NCBI GenBank assembly: GCA_050954285.1
Contig: JBPBPL010000020.1
Location: 18,744 to 82,743, forward strand
Direction: 5' to 3'
From: Mucilaginibacter_A sp050954285
GTDB lineage: Bacteria > Bacteroidota > Bacteroidia > Sphingobacteriales > Sphingobacteriaceae
Length of the DNA: 64,000 nt
Shown here: piece by piece, positions 1 through 8,602 of the stretch
Position numbering within the stretch: position 1 is the stretch's first letter
How the letters are laid out: every line of letters starts with the position of its first letter
The notes under the pieces: generated by a model
What the model saw: the letters and a program-made list of their open reading frames with translations, nothing else
Told to the model about the DNA's origin: nothing
Databases searched by the model: none
Made by a program: the position numbers and the translations under genes

Positions 1-2
1 AT

Positions 3-176
3 AAAAATTTTATCTCTAACTTATTAAATGCTTTACTTTTTAAAAAGAGATATCTTATTATAATCCCTCTTTTGAGTATGATTTATAGTAACTATAATGA
101 ATTTTATTCTGATAGAAAGAAAAGAGAAGGATTATCAAAGCTTAATTTTGCTTACAAGATTGCAAAAAGTATTTAA
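3..176 (+). CDS. C-terminal fragment of an unidentified protein (truncated by window edge)
   Basis: An open frame runs in from the left edge (frame of base 3) for 57 codons without a stop and ends at TAA 174-176. The visible part is hydrophobic in its first half and basic (DRKKREG) in its second, ending in AKSI. I do not recognise the family. Its high AT content and the acyltransferase 108 bases downstream make a glycosyltransferase or another cell-surface polysaccharide protein plausible, but that is inferred from context only. Confidence 0.55.
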   Translation, partial: KNFISNLLNALLFKKRYLIIIPLLSMIYSNYNEFYSDRKKREGLSKLNFAYKIAKSI

Positions 177-284
177 ACTACTTTTAGTACATTAATAATT
201 ATACTAAATGTTCAAAATTTACACTAATCAGAGTTTAACATATTAGTTAGATTCGATTGTACATATATAAGTAAAACATTTTTC

Positions 285-1361
285 ATGCTAAACCCAAAAA
301 ATAAAGTTAACTACGATTTCATTGATTATATAAGATTCATAGCAATTATTTCAATAGTTATAGAGCATAGTTACTTCTGGCCAGCCAGTGTATATTTTAA
401 AGATTTACCTGAACAGCTAATCCAAACTTTCTCCATGCAAATTTTTAAATTTGGATCAGTTATATTTTTTTTATTGGCCGGTTTTCTTATTGGAGATAAA
501 ATTGATAACTACACACCTTTTGATTATTTAAAGCGAAGGTTTGATAATACTTTTAAACCTTGGCTGTTTTGGGTAGGAATATATATTTTAATAGAATATA
601 TAAATTCTGTTGTGGGATATTTGAGGTTTGGAGGTTCTGATGCATTTAGCAAACCTAGTACATACCTATACGATTTGATAAGTTATGTTCTGTTTGAAAC
701 CAGCTTTTGGTTTATCATTAATTTTTTAACAGGAATTGCTATATTGATGTTATTTAGAAAATACATCTATTCCTTTAAATTTGGTTTAATCTTGTGTTTA
801 TGTTCTTTGTTTTATGCGGTAAATATTTACTTTGATTGGGTTCCAAGTCGGCATACAACCGCATTTTTAGGTTTTGTTTTCTATCTATGGCTTGGCGTGC
901 AAATGAATAAATATTATGCTGATTTTTTAAATTGGATTAATAAAACAACATTAGCATCATTAGTGATTGTATGTATTTTTAGCTTTTTTTTGGCTTCAGC
1001 AGAAAGCCTGTATTTAACAAATTTTCACCTAAAAGCGGATCCTTATAATACATTAAGAATTACTAATATATTTTATTCTTTAATTGCTTTTTTGCTTCTA
1101 TTTAAAATTGGCAACATCAACTGGATTAAAAAATTAAATCCTAGAAACACTACCTTTGGCATATATTTAATACATTATAGTGTTATTGTTCAAGGTTTAC
1201 CTTTAATTTTTAGACCGCTTAATATTGACTATTTGCATAAAGGAGCACTTTTTTTATTTGGGTTTCAGTTGATAAGATTTGTTATTGCTTTTGCGGTTAG
1301 TTATTTTCTTACTATTCTTATAGGTAGATCTAACCGGATTAAATGGATCGTAGGACAGTAA
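285..1361 (+). CDS. Acyltransferase 3 family membrane protein
   Basis: This 358-residue protein has about ten hydrophobic segments and the typical start of the acyltransferase-3 (OatA/WecH/ExoZ-like) family: an aromatic-rich 'YDFIDYIRFIAI' segment followed by 'IEHSYFW', where the histidine stands in the place of the catalytic H of the first helix. Members transfer acyl groups (usually acetyl) to extracytoplasmic sugars such as O-antigen, exopolysaccharide or peptidoglycan. The acceptor cannot be read here. The gene is much more AT-rich than the rest of the window, as surface-polysaccharide loci often are, and is closed by a strong terminator at 1387-1424. The ATG at 285 is the first in frame; no Shine-Dalgarno sequence or clear -7 box is seen upstream. 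Confidence 0.85.
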   Translation: MLNPKNKVNYDFIDYIRFIAIISIVIEHSYFWPASVYFKDLPEQLIQTFSMQIFKFGSVIFFLLAGFLIGDKIDNYTPFDYLKRRFDNTFKPWLFWVGIYILIEYINSVVGYLRFGGSDAFSKPSTYLYDLISYVLFETSFWFIINFLTGIAILMLFRKYIYSFKFGLILCLCSLFYAVNIYFDWVPSRHTTAFLGFVFYLWLGVQMNKYYADFLNWINKTTLASLVIVCIFSFFLASAESLYLTNFHLKADPYNTLRITNIFYSLIAFLLLFKIGNINWIKKLNPRNTTFGIYLIHYSVIVQGLPLIFRPLNIDYLHKGALFLFGFQLIRFVIAFAVSYFLTILIGRSNRIKWIVGQ

Positions 1362-1386
1362 CCTTATCTAGGATTGATTGTGTAAA

Positions 1387-1424
1387 AAAAGAGCCTTGCC
1401 AAACACTATTGACAAGGCTCTTTT
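1387..1424. terminator. Bidirectional intrinsic terminator between acyltransferase and infB
   Basis: A perfect 12-bp stem (AAAAGAGCCTTG, 1387-1398, with CAAGGCTCTTTT, 1413-1424) encloses a 14-base loop. A T-run follows on the plus strand and an A-run precedes it, so it can terminate both convergent transcripts. Confidence 0.9.
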
Positions 1425-1448
1425 AATTTTAAGATAAACATATCTCTG

Positions 1449-4400
1449 TTATGCTATTTTCTTTTTTACCTCAACGTTTTCATAAGCTTCAACAATATCC
1501 CCAACTTCTATGTTGTTAAAATTGTTAATATTCAATCCACATTCGTATCCTGTCAACACTTCTTTTACATCATCTTTATAACGTTTCAAAGAGGCCAATT
1601 CACCAGTATAAACTACTACGCCATCGCGCACAATCCGAATTTTACTATTGCGGTTGATTTTACCATCCAACACCATACAACCTGCAATGGTACCAACTTT
1701 ACTGATTTTAAACGTTTCACGAATTTCTACATTGGCTACAATCTTCTCTTCAAAAGTTGGTGCCAGCATGCCTTCCATGGCCGTTTTAATTTCATTAATT
1801 GCATCGTAAATAATTGAATACAAACGAATATCAATTTGCTCCTGCTCGGCTAATTTACGAGCGCTACCAGAAGGACGAACTTGGAAACCAATAATGATTG
1901 CATCAGATGCAGAAGCCAGCAATACATCAGATTCAGAAATCTGACCCACTGCTTTTCCAATAATATTTACCTGGATCTGATCAGTAGAAAGTTTTAGCAA
2001 AGAATCAGAAAGTGCTTCTATAGAACCATCCACATCACCTTTCACAATAATATTGAGTTCTTTAAAGTTTCCAATTGCTAAACGACGGCCAATTTCATCC
2101 AGTGTAATGTGTTTTTGTGTACGTAAGCCTTGTTCACGTTGTAATTGCAGACGTTTGTTAGCAATCTCTCTAGCTTCAACTTCGCTTTCCATGGAGTTGA
2201 ATTTATCACCTGCAGTTGGAGCACCCTGCATACCCAAAACTTGCACTGGGGTTGATGGACCAGCTTCTTCTACTCGTTGTCCACGTTCATTCGTTAAAGC
2301 TTTTACGCGTCCGCTATAACATCCAGCTAAAATTGGATCACCAACTTTTAGTTTTCCTGCCTGAACTAATACAGTTGTAACAATACCACGGCCTTTATCT
2401 AACGCAGCTTCAATTACTGTACCTACCGCACGCTTATTTGGATTAGCAGTAAGCTCAAGCAACTCTGCTTCCAACAAGATTTTCTCTAACAAAATATCAA
2501 CGTTTAAGCCAGTTTTTGCTGAAATTTCTTGTGCTTGATATTTTCCACCCCAATCTTCTACCAATATATTCATGGCAGCTAACTGCTCACGTATTTTATT
2601 TGCATTTGCTCCCGGACGATCAATCTTATTAAAAGCAAAAATAATAGGTGCACCAGCGGCCTGCGCATGATTAATGGCCTCGCGGGTTTGCGGCATAATA
2701 CTATCATCCGCAGCAATTACAATAATTACGATATCTGTTACCTGGGCACCGCGTGCACGCATTGCTGTAAAAGCCTCGTGACCTGGTGTATCCAAAAATG
2801 TAATTTTTTTATCGTTTTCTAAAGTAACTTCGTAAGCACCAATATGTTGTGTAATCCCCCCTGCTTCACCAGCAATAACATTTGTTTTGCGTATAAAATC
2901 TAGCAAAGATGTTTTACCATGATCTACGTGGCCCATGATGGTTACAATTGGAGCACGCGGAACTAAAGTATCAACCTGATCGGGTTCATCCAAGCTACCT
3001 TCTTCATCTTGAAGCTTAACGAATTCTACTTCATAACCAAACTCATCAGCTACAATAGTTAACGTTTCTGCATCCAAACGCTGATTGATTGAAACGAATA
3101 AACCCAAACTCATACAGGTAGAAATGATCTGAGTAACAGATACATCCATCATGGAAGCTAATTCATTTGCAGTAACAAATTCGGTAACTTTCAAAATTTT
3201 AGATTGCAACTGTTGCTCCATTGCCGCATCCTCTGCAGATGAAGCATAATCGTCTCGTTTTTGACGACGCATTTTAGACCGCTGAGCAAATTTACTGGAT
3301 TTACCAGCACCGCTCAAACGCGCTAAAGTTGCTTTAATCTGATCCTGAATTTCCTTTTCAGTAGGCTCTTCTTTCGGTCCGGTTGAAACTGGACGATTAT
3401 TTCCCTGATTATTTCGATTATCCGGTCGATTAGTATTCGCATTCCTGTTAAAAGGAGGCCGACTACCTGGCGCACCATTAGCTGGGCGCGGATGATTATT
3501 TTGTCCAGGGGTGAAACCATTTCCACCTTGAGGAGCTTGATTTTGATTGGTATGAGGCGGTTGCCCAGGTGCATTATCTTTACGCTTGCGTTTACGCTTT
3601 TGATCTGCAGCGCTATTTGCATTAGACGATGCAACAGGCTGATCTTTACGTTTAGGTGGAGTTACTGGTAAAGTAATTCTACCAACCACATTCGGGCCAG
3701 TTAACCGATCTGCACGTGCACGAATTACTTCTGTATCCGGGTGTGCTTCTTCTACAGGAGCAGGAGTTACAACAGATGCTGATTGCTCCGCTTTTGGTAC
3801 TGCAACTGGTGGTATCTGTACGATAACTGGATGAATTGCAACAGGTGCGGCTACTTCAACAGGTTTCGGTACTTCTTTTATCGGTTCTTTTTCAACAACT
3901 GCTGGTTGCAAAACCGGAGCTGGTGCCGGAGGTGTTGCAAATTCAGGTTGTTTTGGCTGAACTGGTTCTGCTTTTGCAACAGGTTTTAGCACTTCTGCTT
4001 GAACTGGTTCCGGTGCTCTTTCAACCGGTTTTGGTATCTCAATAGGTTTTATTACTTCTACCTTCGGTACTTCTTTTACCACCTCTTTTTGCTGATGGTT
4101 TCTGCCATTCAAATCAGCTAAATTTATTTTACCTACAACTTTTACACCAGGTAAATGAGAATCATCTTTTGTACCTTGAACAGCTATAGGTCGGGCAGTA
4201 TCAGCATGATTGCCGGAATTTTTAATCAACACTTCCTGATTGTCCAATTCACGGCTAGCAAAAGCAACAGGCTTTTCAGCCACTTGCACAGCTTCATCTT
4301 TTCTTATTTTTCCGATGCTGATCTGTTTTGCTTCTTCTTTTATATTTTTATCACCCTGAAATTCTTTCAAAAGAGATTCATACATATCACCACTTAACTG

Positions 4401-4520
4401 AGTAGTAGGTTTATTTTCTATTTTAAACCCTTTTCCACCCAGAAAACCAACTATAGTACCGGTGCCTATGTTCAGCTCTTTTGCTGCTTTAAATAATTTT
4501 ATCGATTTGTCTTCTGACAT
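1449..4520 (-). CDS. infB: Translation initiation factor IF-2
   Basis: This GTPase delivers initiator fMet-tRNA to the 30S subunit and promotes subunit joining. The 1023 residues show an IF2-type N-terminal helix motif ('AAKELNIGTGTIVGFL'), a long low-complexity linker rich in P, V, K and E up to about residue 390, a second IF2-N region, then the G domain with P-loop 'GHVDHGKTS' near residue 527, 'DTPGHEAF' and 'NKID'. Beta-barrel and C-terminal fMet-tRNA-binding domains follow. The long linker is normal for Bacteroidota. It is the last gene of rimP-nusA-infB, 58 bases after nusA. A TACTTTTG box at 4546-4553 (minus) in that gap could be an internal promoter, but I see no matching -33 element. 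Confidence 0.98.
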   Translation of the reverse strand: MSEDKSIKLFKAAKELNIGTGTIVGFLGGKGFKIENKPTTQLSGDMYESLLKEFQGDKNIKEEAKQISIGKIRKDEAVQVAEKPVAFASRELDNQEVLIKNSGNHADTARPIAVQGTKDDSHLPGVKVVGKINLADLNGRNHQQKEVVKEVPKVEVIKPIEIPKPVERAPEPVQAEVLKPVAKAEPVQPKQPEFATPPAPAPVLQPAVVEKEPIKEVPKPVEVAAPVAIHPVIVQIPPVAVPKAEQSASVVTPAPVEEAHPDTEVIRARADRLTGPNVVGRITLPVTPPKRKDQPVASSNANSAADQKRKRKRKDNAPGQPPHTNQNQAPQGGNGFTPGQNNHPRPANGAPGSRPPFNRNANTNRPDNRNNQGNNRPVSTGPKEEPTEKEIQDQIKATLARLSGAGKSSKFAQRSKMRRQKRDDYASSAEDAAMEQQLQSKILKVTEFVTANELASMMDVSVTQIISTCMSLGLFVSINQRLDAETLTIVADEFGYEVEFVKLQDEEGSLDEPDQVDTLVPRAPIVTIMGHVDHGKTSLLDFIRKTNVIAGEAGGITQHIGAYEVTLENDKKITFLDTPGHEAFTAMRARGAQVTDIVIIVIAADDSIMPQTREAINHAQAAGAPIIFAFNKIDRPGANANKIREQLAAMNILVEDWGGKYQAQEISAKTGLNVDILLEKILLEAELLELTANPNKRAVGTVIEAALDKGRGIVTTVLVQAGKLKVGDPILAGCYSGRVKALTNERGQRVEEAGPSTPVQVLGMQGAPTAGDKFNSMESEVEAREIANKRLQLQREQGLRTQKHITLDEIGRRLAIGNFKELNIIVKGDVDGSIEALSDSLLKLSTDQIQVNIIGKAVGQISESDVLLASASDAIIIGFQVRPSGSARKLAEQEQIDIRLYSIIYDAINEIKTAMEGMLAPTFEEKIVANVEIRETFKISKVGTIAGCMVLDGKINRNSKIRIVRDGVVVYTGELASLKRYKDDVKEVLTGYECGLNINNFNNIEVGDIVEAYENVEVKKKIA

Positions 4521-4578
4521 TTATATTGCTTTCTGCACTTTTACACAAAAGTACATTTTTTAATTTGTTTTTTTGCTT

Positions 4579-5814
4579 TTATTCAAATTCTGACTGTAAA
4601 ACCGACAGGACTTCTTTTACTGTTTCTTCTTCCAGATCGGTACGTTTTACCAGCTCGTCCACACTTAAATTTAAAATTGATTTAGCAGTATCCAAACCGA
4701 TACGTTTAAACTCATCTAAAATCCAACCTTCAATCTCATCAGAGAATTCTTCAATATCCACATCCTCTTCGTGCTCATCCACTTCTCGGTAAACATCTAC
4801 TTCATAACCTGTCAATTTACCTGCCAGTTTTATGTTATGGCCACCTCTACCGATTGCTAAAGATACCTGATCAGGTTTTAGATAAACAGCAGCTGTCTTC
4901 TTGTCATCATCCAGTTTAATAGAGGTAATTTTAGCAGGAGACAAAGCACGCTGAACATACAACGATAAATTATTGGTATAATTAATAACGTCGATATTTT
5001 CGTTTTTTAATTCCCTCACAATGCCATGGATCCGCGAACCTTTCATCCCAACACAAGCTCCAACCGGATCAATCCTATCATCATAAGATTCTACCGCAAC
5101 TTTCGCTCTTTCACCTGGTTCTCGTACGATTTTTTTAATTACAATTAAGCCATCAAAAATTTCCGGAACTTCCATTTCAAACAACCGCTGCAAAAATTCT
5201 GGTGCAGTACGGGAAATAATAATCTTCGGATTACTGTTCAACATATCCACTTTTAGAATCACTGCACGCACAGAATCACCTTTTTTAAAGTAATCAGCCG
5301 GAATTTGTTCTGTTTTCGGAAGCAACAACTCATTGCCTTCATCATCCAAAATTAAAGCTTCTTTTTTCCAAACTTGATAAACTTCACCGGTTACAATCTC
5401 GCCAACGCGATCTTTATATTTTTTGTAGATTTCATCTTTTTCCAGTTCCAAAATTTTAGAAACCAGTGTTTGACGCGCAGCCAGAATTGCACGACGACCA
5501 AAACTTTCCAATGTAATCAGTTCGATCTGTTCATCACCAACTTCCAAATCAGGATCATAAGTTTTAGCTTCGGTTAGCTCAACTTCCAGATCGTCATCTT
5601 CAGAAAAACCATCTTCCATCACCATTCGCGTACGCCAGATTTCCAAATCGCCATTATCAGTGTTCACAATAATGTCGCAATTTTCATCCGTACCGTATTT
5701 TTTTCTGATCATGCTCCGCAGCACATCTTCCATCACACTCATCATCGTTGGGCGGTCGATGTTCTTGAAATCTTTAAATTCCTGAAAAGAATCAATTAAA
5801 TTTATGTTGCTCAT
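4579..5814 (-). CDS. nusA: Transcription termination/antitermination factor NusA
   Basis: NusA binds RNA polymerase and modulates pausing, termination and antitermination. The 411-residue protein has the NusA N-terminal domain, an S1 domain (about residues 130-200), tandem KH domains including 'RIDPVGACVGMKGSRI' and 'VSLAIGRGGHNIKLAGKLTG', and a short acidic tail with a helix-hairpin-like segment. The two C-terminal acidic repeats of E. coli NusA are absent, as usual in this phylum. It lies 4 bases downstream of rimP, a conserved order. The terminator-like hairpin in the operon leader (6303-6337) is a plausible site for NusA feedback. Confidence 0.97.
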   Translation of the reverse strand: MSNINLIDSFQEFKDFKNIDRPTMMSVMEDVLRSMIRKKYGTDENCDIIVNTDNGDLEIWRTRMVMEDGFSEDDDLEVELTEAKTYDPDLEVGDEQIELITLESFGRRAILAARQTLVSKILELEKDEIYKKYKDRVGEIVTGEVYQVWKKEALILDDEGNELLLPKTEQIPADYFKKGDSVRAVILKVDMLNSNPKIIISRTAPEFLQRLFEMEVPEIFDGLIVIKKIVREPGERAKVAVESYDDRIDPVGACVGMKGSRIHGIVRELKNENIDVINYTNNLSLYVQRALSPAKITSIKLDDDKKTAAVYLKPDQVSLAIGRGGHNIKLAGKLTGYEVDVYREVDEHEEDVDIEEFSDEIEGWILDEFKRIGLDTAKSILNLSVDELVKRTDLEEETVKEVLSVLQSEFE

Positions 5815-5818
5815 TTTC

Positions 5819-6283
5819 TTATTTAAATGATATTAAAACGATTGTTTCCTGAAGCTGAATATATTGCAACGCTGTTTCTGTAAAAGTAGCTTTTTTGCCT
5901 TTTACAGCTATTTTTTCTTCTATAACGACACCTTCTTCATTCGCAGATAAAAGTTCACCTTCTTTCTGACTGCCATCTGTGAGTTTTAAAAGCAGGTTGC
6001 GCCCGATGTTTTTTTGAAACTGGCGAACCGATTTCAATGGAAAATCAATTCCGGGAGAAGAAACTTCCAGGTTATATGCCTGTTCAATCACATTATTTTC
6101 CTCCAAATGAAAGCCTACGTGCCTGCTGATTGCCGCACAATCCTGGATTCCGATTCCCTGATCACCATCTACCAGCACAATTAAATTTCCATTGGAGTGC
6201 ATTTTCACATCCACTAAAAACAACTCTGGCCGATCGCTTATTTTCTCTTCTACCAGGCTGATCACCTGCTGCTCAATACTCAT
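5819..6283 (-). CDS. rimP: Ribosome maturation factor RimP
   Basis: RimP assists 30S subunit maturation. The 154 residues match the family in length and pattern: an N-terminal alpha/beta domain ('LFLVDVKMHSNGNLIVLVDGDQGIGIQDCAAISRHV' region), the family signature 'YNLEVSSPGIDFPLK', and a C-terminal SH3-like domain. It is first gene of rimP-nusA-infB. The ATG lies about 55 bases downstream of a clear Bacteroidota promoter, with a 13-bp hairpin between promoter and gene. Confidence 0.96.
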   Translation of the reverse strand: MSIEQQVISLVEEKISDRPELFLVDVKMHSNGNLIVLVDGDQGIGIQDCAAISRHVGFHLEENNVIEQAYNLEVSSPGIDFPLKSVRQFQKNIGRNLLLKLTDGSQKEGELLSANEEGVVIEEKIAVKGKKATFTETALQYIQLQETIVLISFK

Positions 6284-6302
6284 ATTTCAAAATTAACGGT
6301 TA

Positions 6303-6337
6303 AAAGAAAAGAGGGAACATTGTCCCCTCTTTTCTTT
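6303..6337 (-). terminator. Terminator-like leader hairpin upstream of rimP-nusA-infB (possible attenuator)
   Basis: AAAGAAAAGAGGG (6303-6315) pairs perfectly with CCCTCTTTTCTTT (6325-6337) around a 9-base loop. On the minus strand the 3' arm is pyrimidine-rich and runs into TTTTAACC, 20 bases before the rimP ATG. Because the predicted promoter lies just upstream (6345-6373), the hairpin would form at the 5' end of the operon mRNA. Whether it terminates transcription is inference. Confidence 0.7.
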
Positions 6338-6344
6338 AATGACA

Positions 6345-6373
6345 CAAATATAGATAAAATATTTAACTGTCAA
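6345..6373 (-). promoter_or_regulatory. Predicted promoter of rimP-nusA-infB
   Basis: On the minus strand TTG (6373-6371), an 18-base spacer and TATATTTG (6352-6345) match the Bacteroidota sigma-ABfr consensus TTTG/TTG-N~19-TAnnTTTG. Transcription would start near 6338, at the base of the leader hairpin. Confidence 0.7.
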
Positions 6374-6412
6374 GCTTTTGAAACCATTATTACCAAAATG
6401 TCTTTTTGAAAT

Positions 6413-6427
6413 GATGCTGTTTTTATC
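6413..6427 (+). repeat. Dispersed motif copy, hybrid flavour (GATGCTGTTTTTATC)
   Basis: First copy from the left. It lies between the divergent rimP and 6485 genes and is followed by CATCTAAAAATT, the usual A-rich mirror block. See the finding on the dispersed motif. Confidence 0.85.
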
Positions 6428-6484
6428 ATCTAAAAATTGGTGTCGATTTTTGAATATTGATAGATTTGCTGCCAAACAGTTACT

Positions 6485-6826
6485 ATGAGATTTATACTTG
6501 AAATTTTACTGACCGGCCTCGCAGTTTTCTTAGCTGCACAAATTATTCCCGGCGTACACGTCAACGGTTATTTTACCGCTGTTCTTACTGGCGTTTTATT
6601 AGCCGTTGTAAACGCAACTATTGGTTTTTTACTGCGGATCCTTACCTTCCCTATCAATATTCTGACGTTAGGTTTAATATCCTTTATGATTACCGTTTGC
6701 ATGGTTTTGCTGGTTTCCCATCTGCTAACGGGCTTTAGCGTTGATGGATTTTTTACCGCCGCGCTTTTTGCCATTGTACTGGCCGTTTTGAAAATGATTT
6801 TTGGAGCTCTAGAAAGAACAGCTTAA
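6485..6826 (+). CDS. Phage-holin-family (PF04020-like) small membrane protein
   Basis: This 113-residue protein is almost entirely hydrophobic, with four predicted membrane spans and the pattern of the 'phage holin family' / superfamily IV 4TMH proteins (PF04020): 'PGVHVNGYFTAVLTGVLLAVVNATIGFLLRILTFPINILTLGL'-type region read in pieces, with the conserved 'FPINILTLGL'. Despite the name these are ordinary chromosomal membrane proteins in Bacteroidota; no lysis function or prophage context is visible. It is transcribed away from rimP. The ATG at 6485 opens directly into the first membrane helix. Confidence 0.8.
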   Translation: MRFILEILLTGLAVFLAAQIIPGVHVNGYFTAVLTGVLLAVVNATIGFLLRILTFPINILTLGLISFMITVCMVLLVSHLLTGFSVDGFFTAALFAIVLAVLKMIFGALERTA

Positions 6827-6829
6827 AAC

Positions 6830-8074
6830 CTACTTTTCTGTCAGCAACTGATCGATCAACGTTTCAAATTCATGTGTAAATTCGGTGTAATGATCGCCGG
6901 TTCCAGGACCACTAAAACCCGTATGGATTTTACGTACATCACCTTTTTTATCGATAATAATGGTAGTTGGGAAAGCCACAAAACTGGATAATGCCGGCAA
7001 ACTTTTGGCCGCTTCATTTTTATTGTTGGTATAACCCGTCACCAGCACATCATAAGGAATATTGAAACGGGTTTTCAGCTGCTCCAAATTCTTTTTAGAA
7101 GTGGCAAAATCGGTTGTCCGTTCATAAGCCAAACCTAAAACATCTACTCCTTTTACATGGTATTTTTTGTAGAAGTTAACCATATAAGCCGTTTCATCCA
7201 TGCAATTCGGGCACCAGGAACCTAAAATCTGTAAAACAACCACTTTGTTTTTAAACTGAGGATCAGTTAACGAAACCTGTTTTTGATCAAGATCCGGAAA
7301 CGTAAAGTCAATTTTTTTATACCCCGATTTTAAAACGGTTAGCGAATACGCATCTGGTAATTTGGCATTTTCATCTTTGGTAGCCGACCACAAACTCATG
7401 GACGAAGCACCGGCATAAAATTTTCCATTAGTAATGGTTTTTTCATCGCTTATTTTTCCGGTAAACAAGAAAGCATGCGAACCATCAAAGCATGATAAAT
7501 ACAAATCATCGCCTGAAACCGTGCCCTGCAAAAAACGATAATCGCCGGTTGTGGTTAAAAAAGTTCCAGTAACATCGTTCCCGGTTTGCTTAAACTCACC
7601 AACGGTTATGTCTTTATTTTGCCCGTCTTCATCTGTAAAAGGTGCAGACCAACGACCGGAAATATTAAATTTCGCTTTTTGTGGAGAAGGAAAAAATCGC
7701 CATGCTGCATCTGCCTGAGCAGAAAAAGGAATCAATATATTCTTGCTTCCAATGTGCCGGACCCAGTTGCCTTCCAAAGTATTCCCTTTTAAAGCAGCGC
7801 GGATTTCGCTATCAAACAAAGGCATTTTAATCAGTACAGAGTCGCCCTGAACCTTAACATCGTTCACTTTAAATCTTTCTTTTCCATTGATAATGGTTAG
7901 CATTTTTTTGCCAACGCTGTCTTTCAACTCAAAATTAAAAGGAATTACTGCTCCGGAAGCCGTTTTCAACTTGGCCAGCCAGATTCCGTTTTTAAACGCA
8001 GCCGCCAGTTTGAATGAACTTAATCCGAAGCCCAAAACTCCGATTGTAAAAAAGTATAATATCCGGTTTTTCAT
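6830..8074 (-). CDS. TlpA-like thioredoxin-fold protein with N-terminal extension
   Basis: The 414-residue exported protein has a signal peptide (about residues 1-26), a roughly 230-residue beta-rich N-terminal region with no motif I recognise, and a C-terminal AhpC-TSA/redoxin domain with the active-site motif 'GSWCPNCMDE' (CPNC, near residue 290) and 'FPTTIIIDKKGDV' with its cis-proline. Such proteins act as periplasmic thiol-disulfide reductases; the partner is unknown. It is last in the minus-strand cluster panC-panD-rfaE2-tlpA, 30 bases after rfaE2. That gap is occupied by a dispersed motif copy. The plus gene ending at 6826 is convergent, only 3 bases away. Confidence 0.85.
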   Translation of the reverse strand: MKNRILYFFTIGVLGFGLSSFKLAAAFKNGIWLAKLKTASGAVIPFNFELKDSVGKKMLTIINGKERFKVNDVKVQGDSVLIKMPLFDSEIRAALKGNTLEGNWVRHIGSKNILIPFSAQADAAWRFFPSPQKAKFNISGRWSAPFTDEDGQNKDITVGEFKQTGNDVTGTFLTTTGDYRFLQGTVSGDDLYLSCFDGSHAFLFTGKISDEKTITNGKFYAGASSMSLWSATKDENAKLPDAYSLTVLKSGYKKIDFTFPDLDQKQVSLTDPQFKNKVVVLQILGSWCPNCMDETAYMVNFYKKYHVKGVDVLGLAYERTTDFATSKKNLEQLKTRFNIPYDVLVTGYTNNKNEAAKSLPALSSFVAFPTTIIIDKKGDVRKIHTGFSGPGTGDHYTEFTHEFETLIDQLLTEK

Positions 8075-8077
8075 GAT

Positions 8078-8092
8078 GATGCTTCTTTTATG
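8078..8092 (+). repeat. Dispersed motif copy, TTC flavour (GATGCTTCTTTTATG)
   Basis: It fills the gap between rfaE2 and the TlpA-like gene, starting 3 bases outside the TlpA ATG and pointing away from it. GACCTAAAATC follows. Confidence 0.85.
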
Positions 8093-8104
8093 GACCTAAA
8101 ATCT

Positions 8105-8602
8105 TTATAAAGTTTCTCTGATCTTTTTGATGATATTGCTGCTGGAACTGTTATCCAGATAATTGATTAGTTCTACTTTTCCGCCTTGATCCAGCACCCA
8201 CTGTGCACCTGCAATGTCTTTTATCTGGTAATCACCACCTTTTACCATTATATTCGGGTTGATTAAATGAATCAGGTTTTCGGGCGTATCTTCTTCAAAA
8301 ATTACTACCAGATCCACAAACTGCATCGACGCAAGCAGCAACGCACGCGCATCTTCCGTTTGAATCGGCCTGCCTTTAGATTTCAACCGTTTTACAGAAG
8401 CATCCGAATTTAAACCAACAACCAAACGATTTCCAAAAGACGCTGCGCCAGCCAAACTCATGACGTGGCCAGCGTGCAAAATATCAAAACAACCATTGGT
8501 AAAAACGATTTTCTGACTGGCGAGACGCCAGACGGCAAGCTTGCGCTGTAACTGTTTAGTAGTTACAATTTTATTTTTTACAACGGCTAATTTATCCAGC
8601 AT
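8105..8602 (-). CDS. rfaE2: D-glycero-beta-D-manno-heptose 1-phosphate adenylyltransferase (RfaE2/HldE C-terminal type)
   Basis: This enzyme would transfer AMP to heptose-1-phosphate in the ADP-heptose branch of LPS core synthesis. The 165 residues form a stand-alone cytidylyltransferase-fold domain with the nucleotide-binding motif 'TNGCFDILHAGHV' (HxGH), 'VGLNSDASVKRLKSKGRP', and the late 'VKGGDYQIKDIAGA' motif. The kinase half of bifunctional HldE is absent, as in organisms with split enzymes. The start ATG overlaps the panD stop by one base (TAATG), implying translational coupling. Some family members accept other substrates, so the exact sugar is inferred. Confidence 0.88.
   Translation of the reverse strand: MLDKLAVVKNKIVTTKQLQRKLAVWRLASQKIVFTNGCFDILHAGHVMSLAGAASFGNRLVVGLNSDASVKRLKSKGRPIQTEDARALLLASMQFVDLVVIFEEDTPENLIHLINPNIMVKGGDYQIKDIAGAQWVLDQGGKVELINYLDNSSSSNIIKKIRETL

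Noticed and set aside
2053..2319. Plus-strand frame opposite infB and many similar frames opposite large genes
   Set aside because: They are antisense shadows of conserved coding sequence with no family motifs or start signals.
3323..3634. 103-codon open frame inside infB on the same strand
   Set aside because: It lies out of frame in the low-complexity linker of infB; composition effects explain it.
6485..6826. Prophage lysis gene (holin)
   Set aside because: The family name is historical; no other phage gene is near and the protein is a common chromosomal membrane protein.
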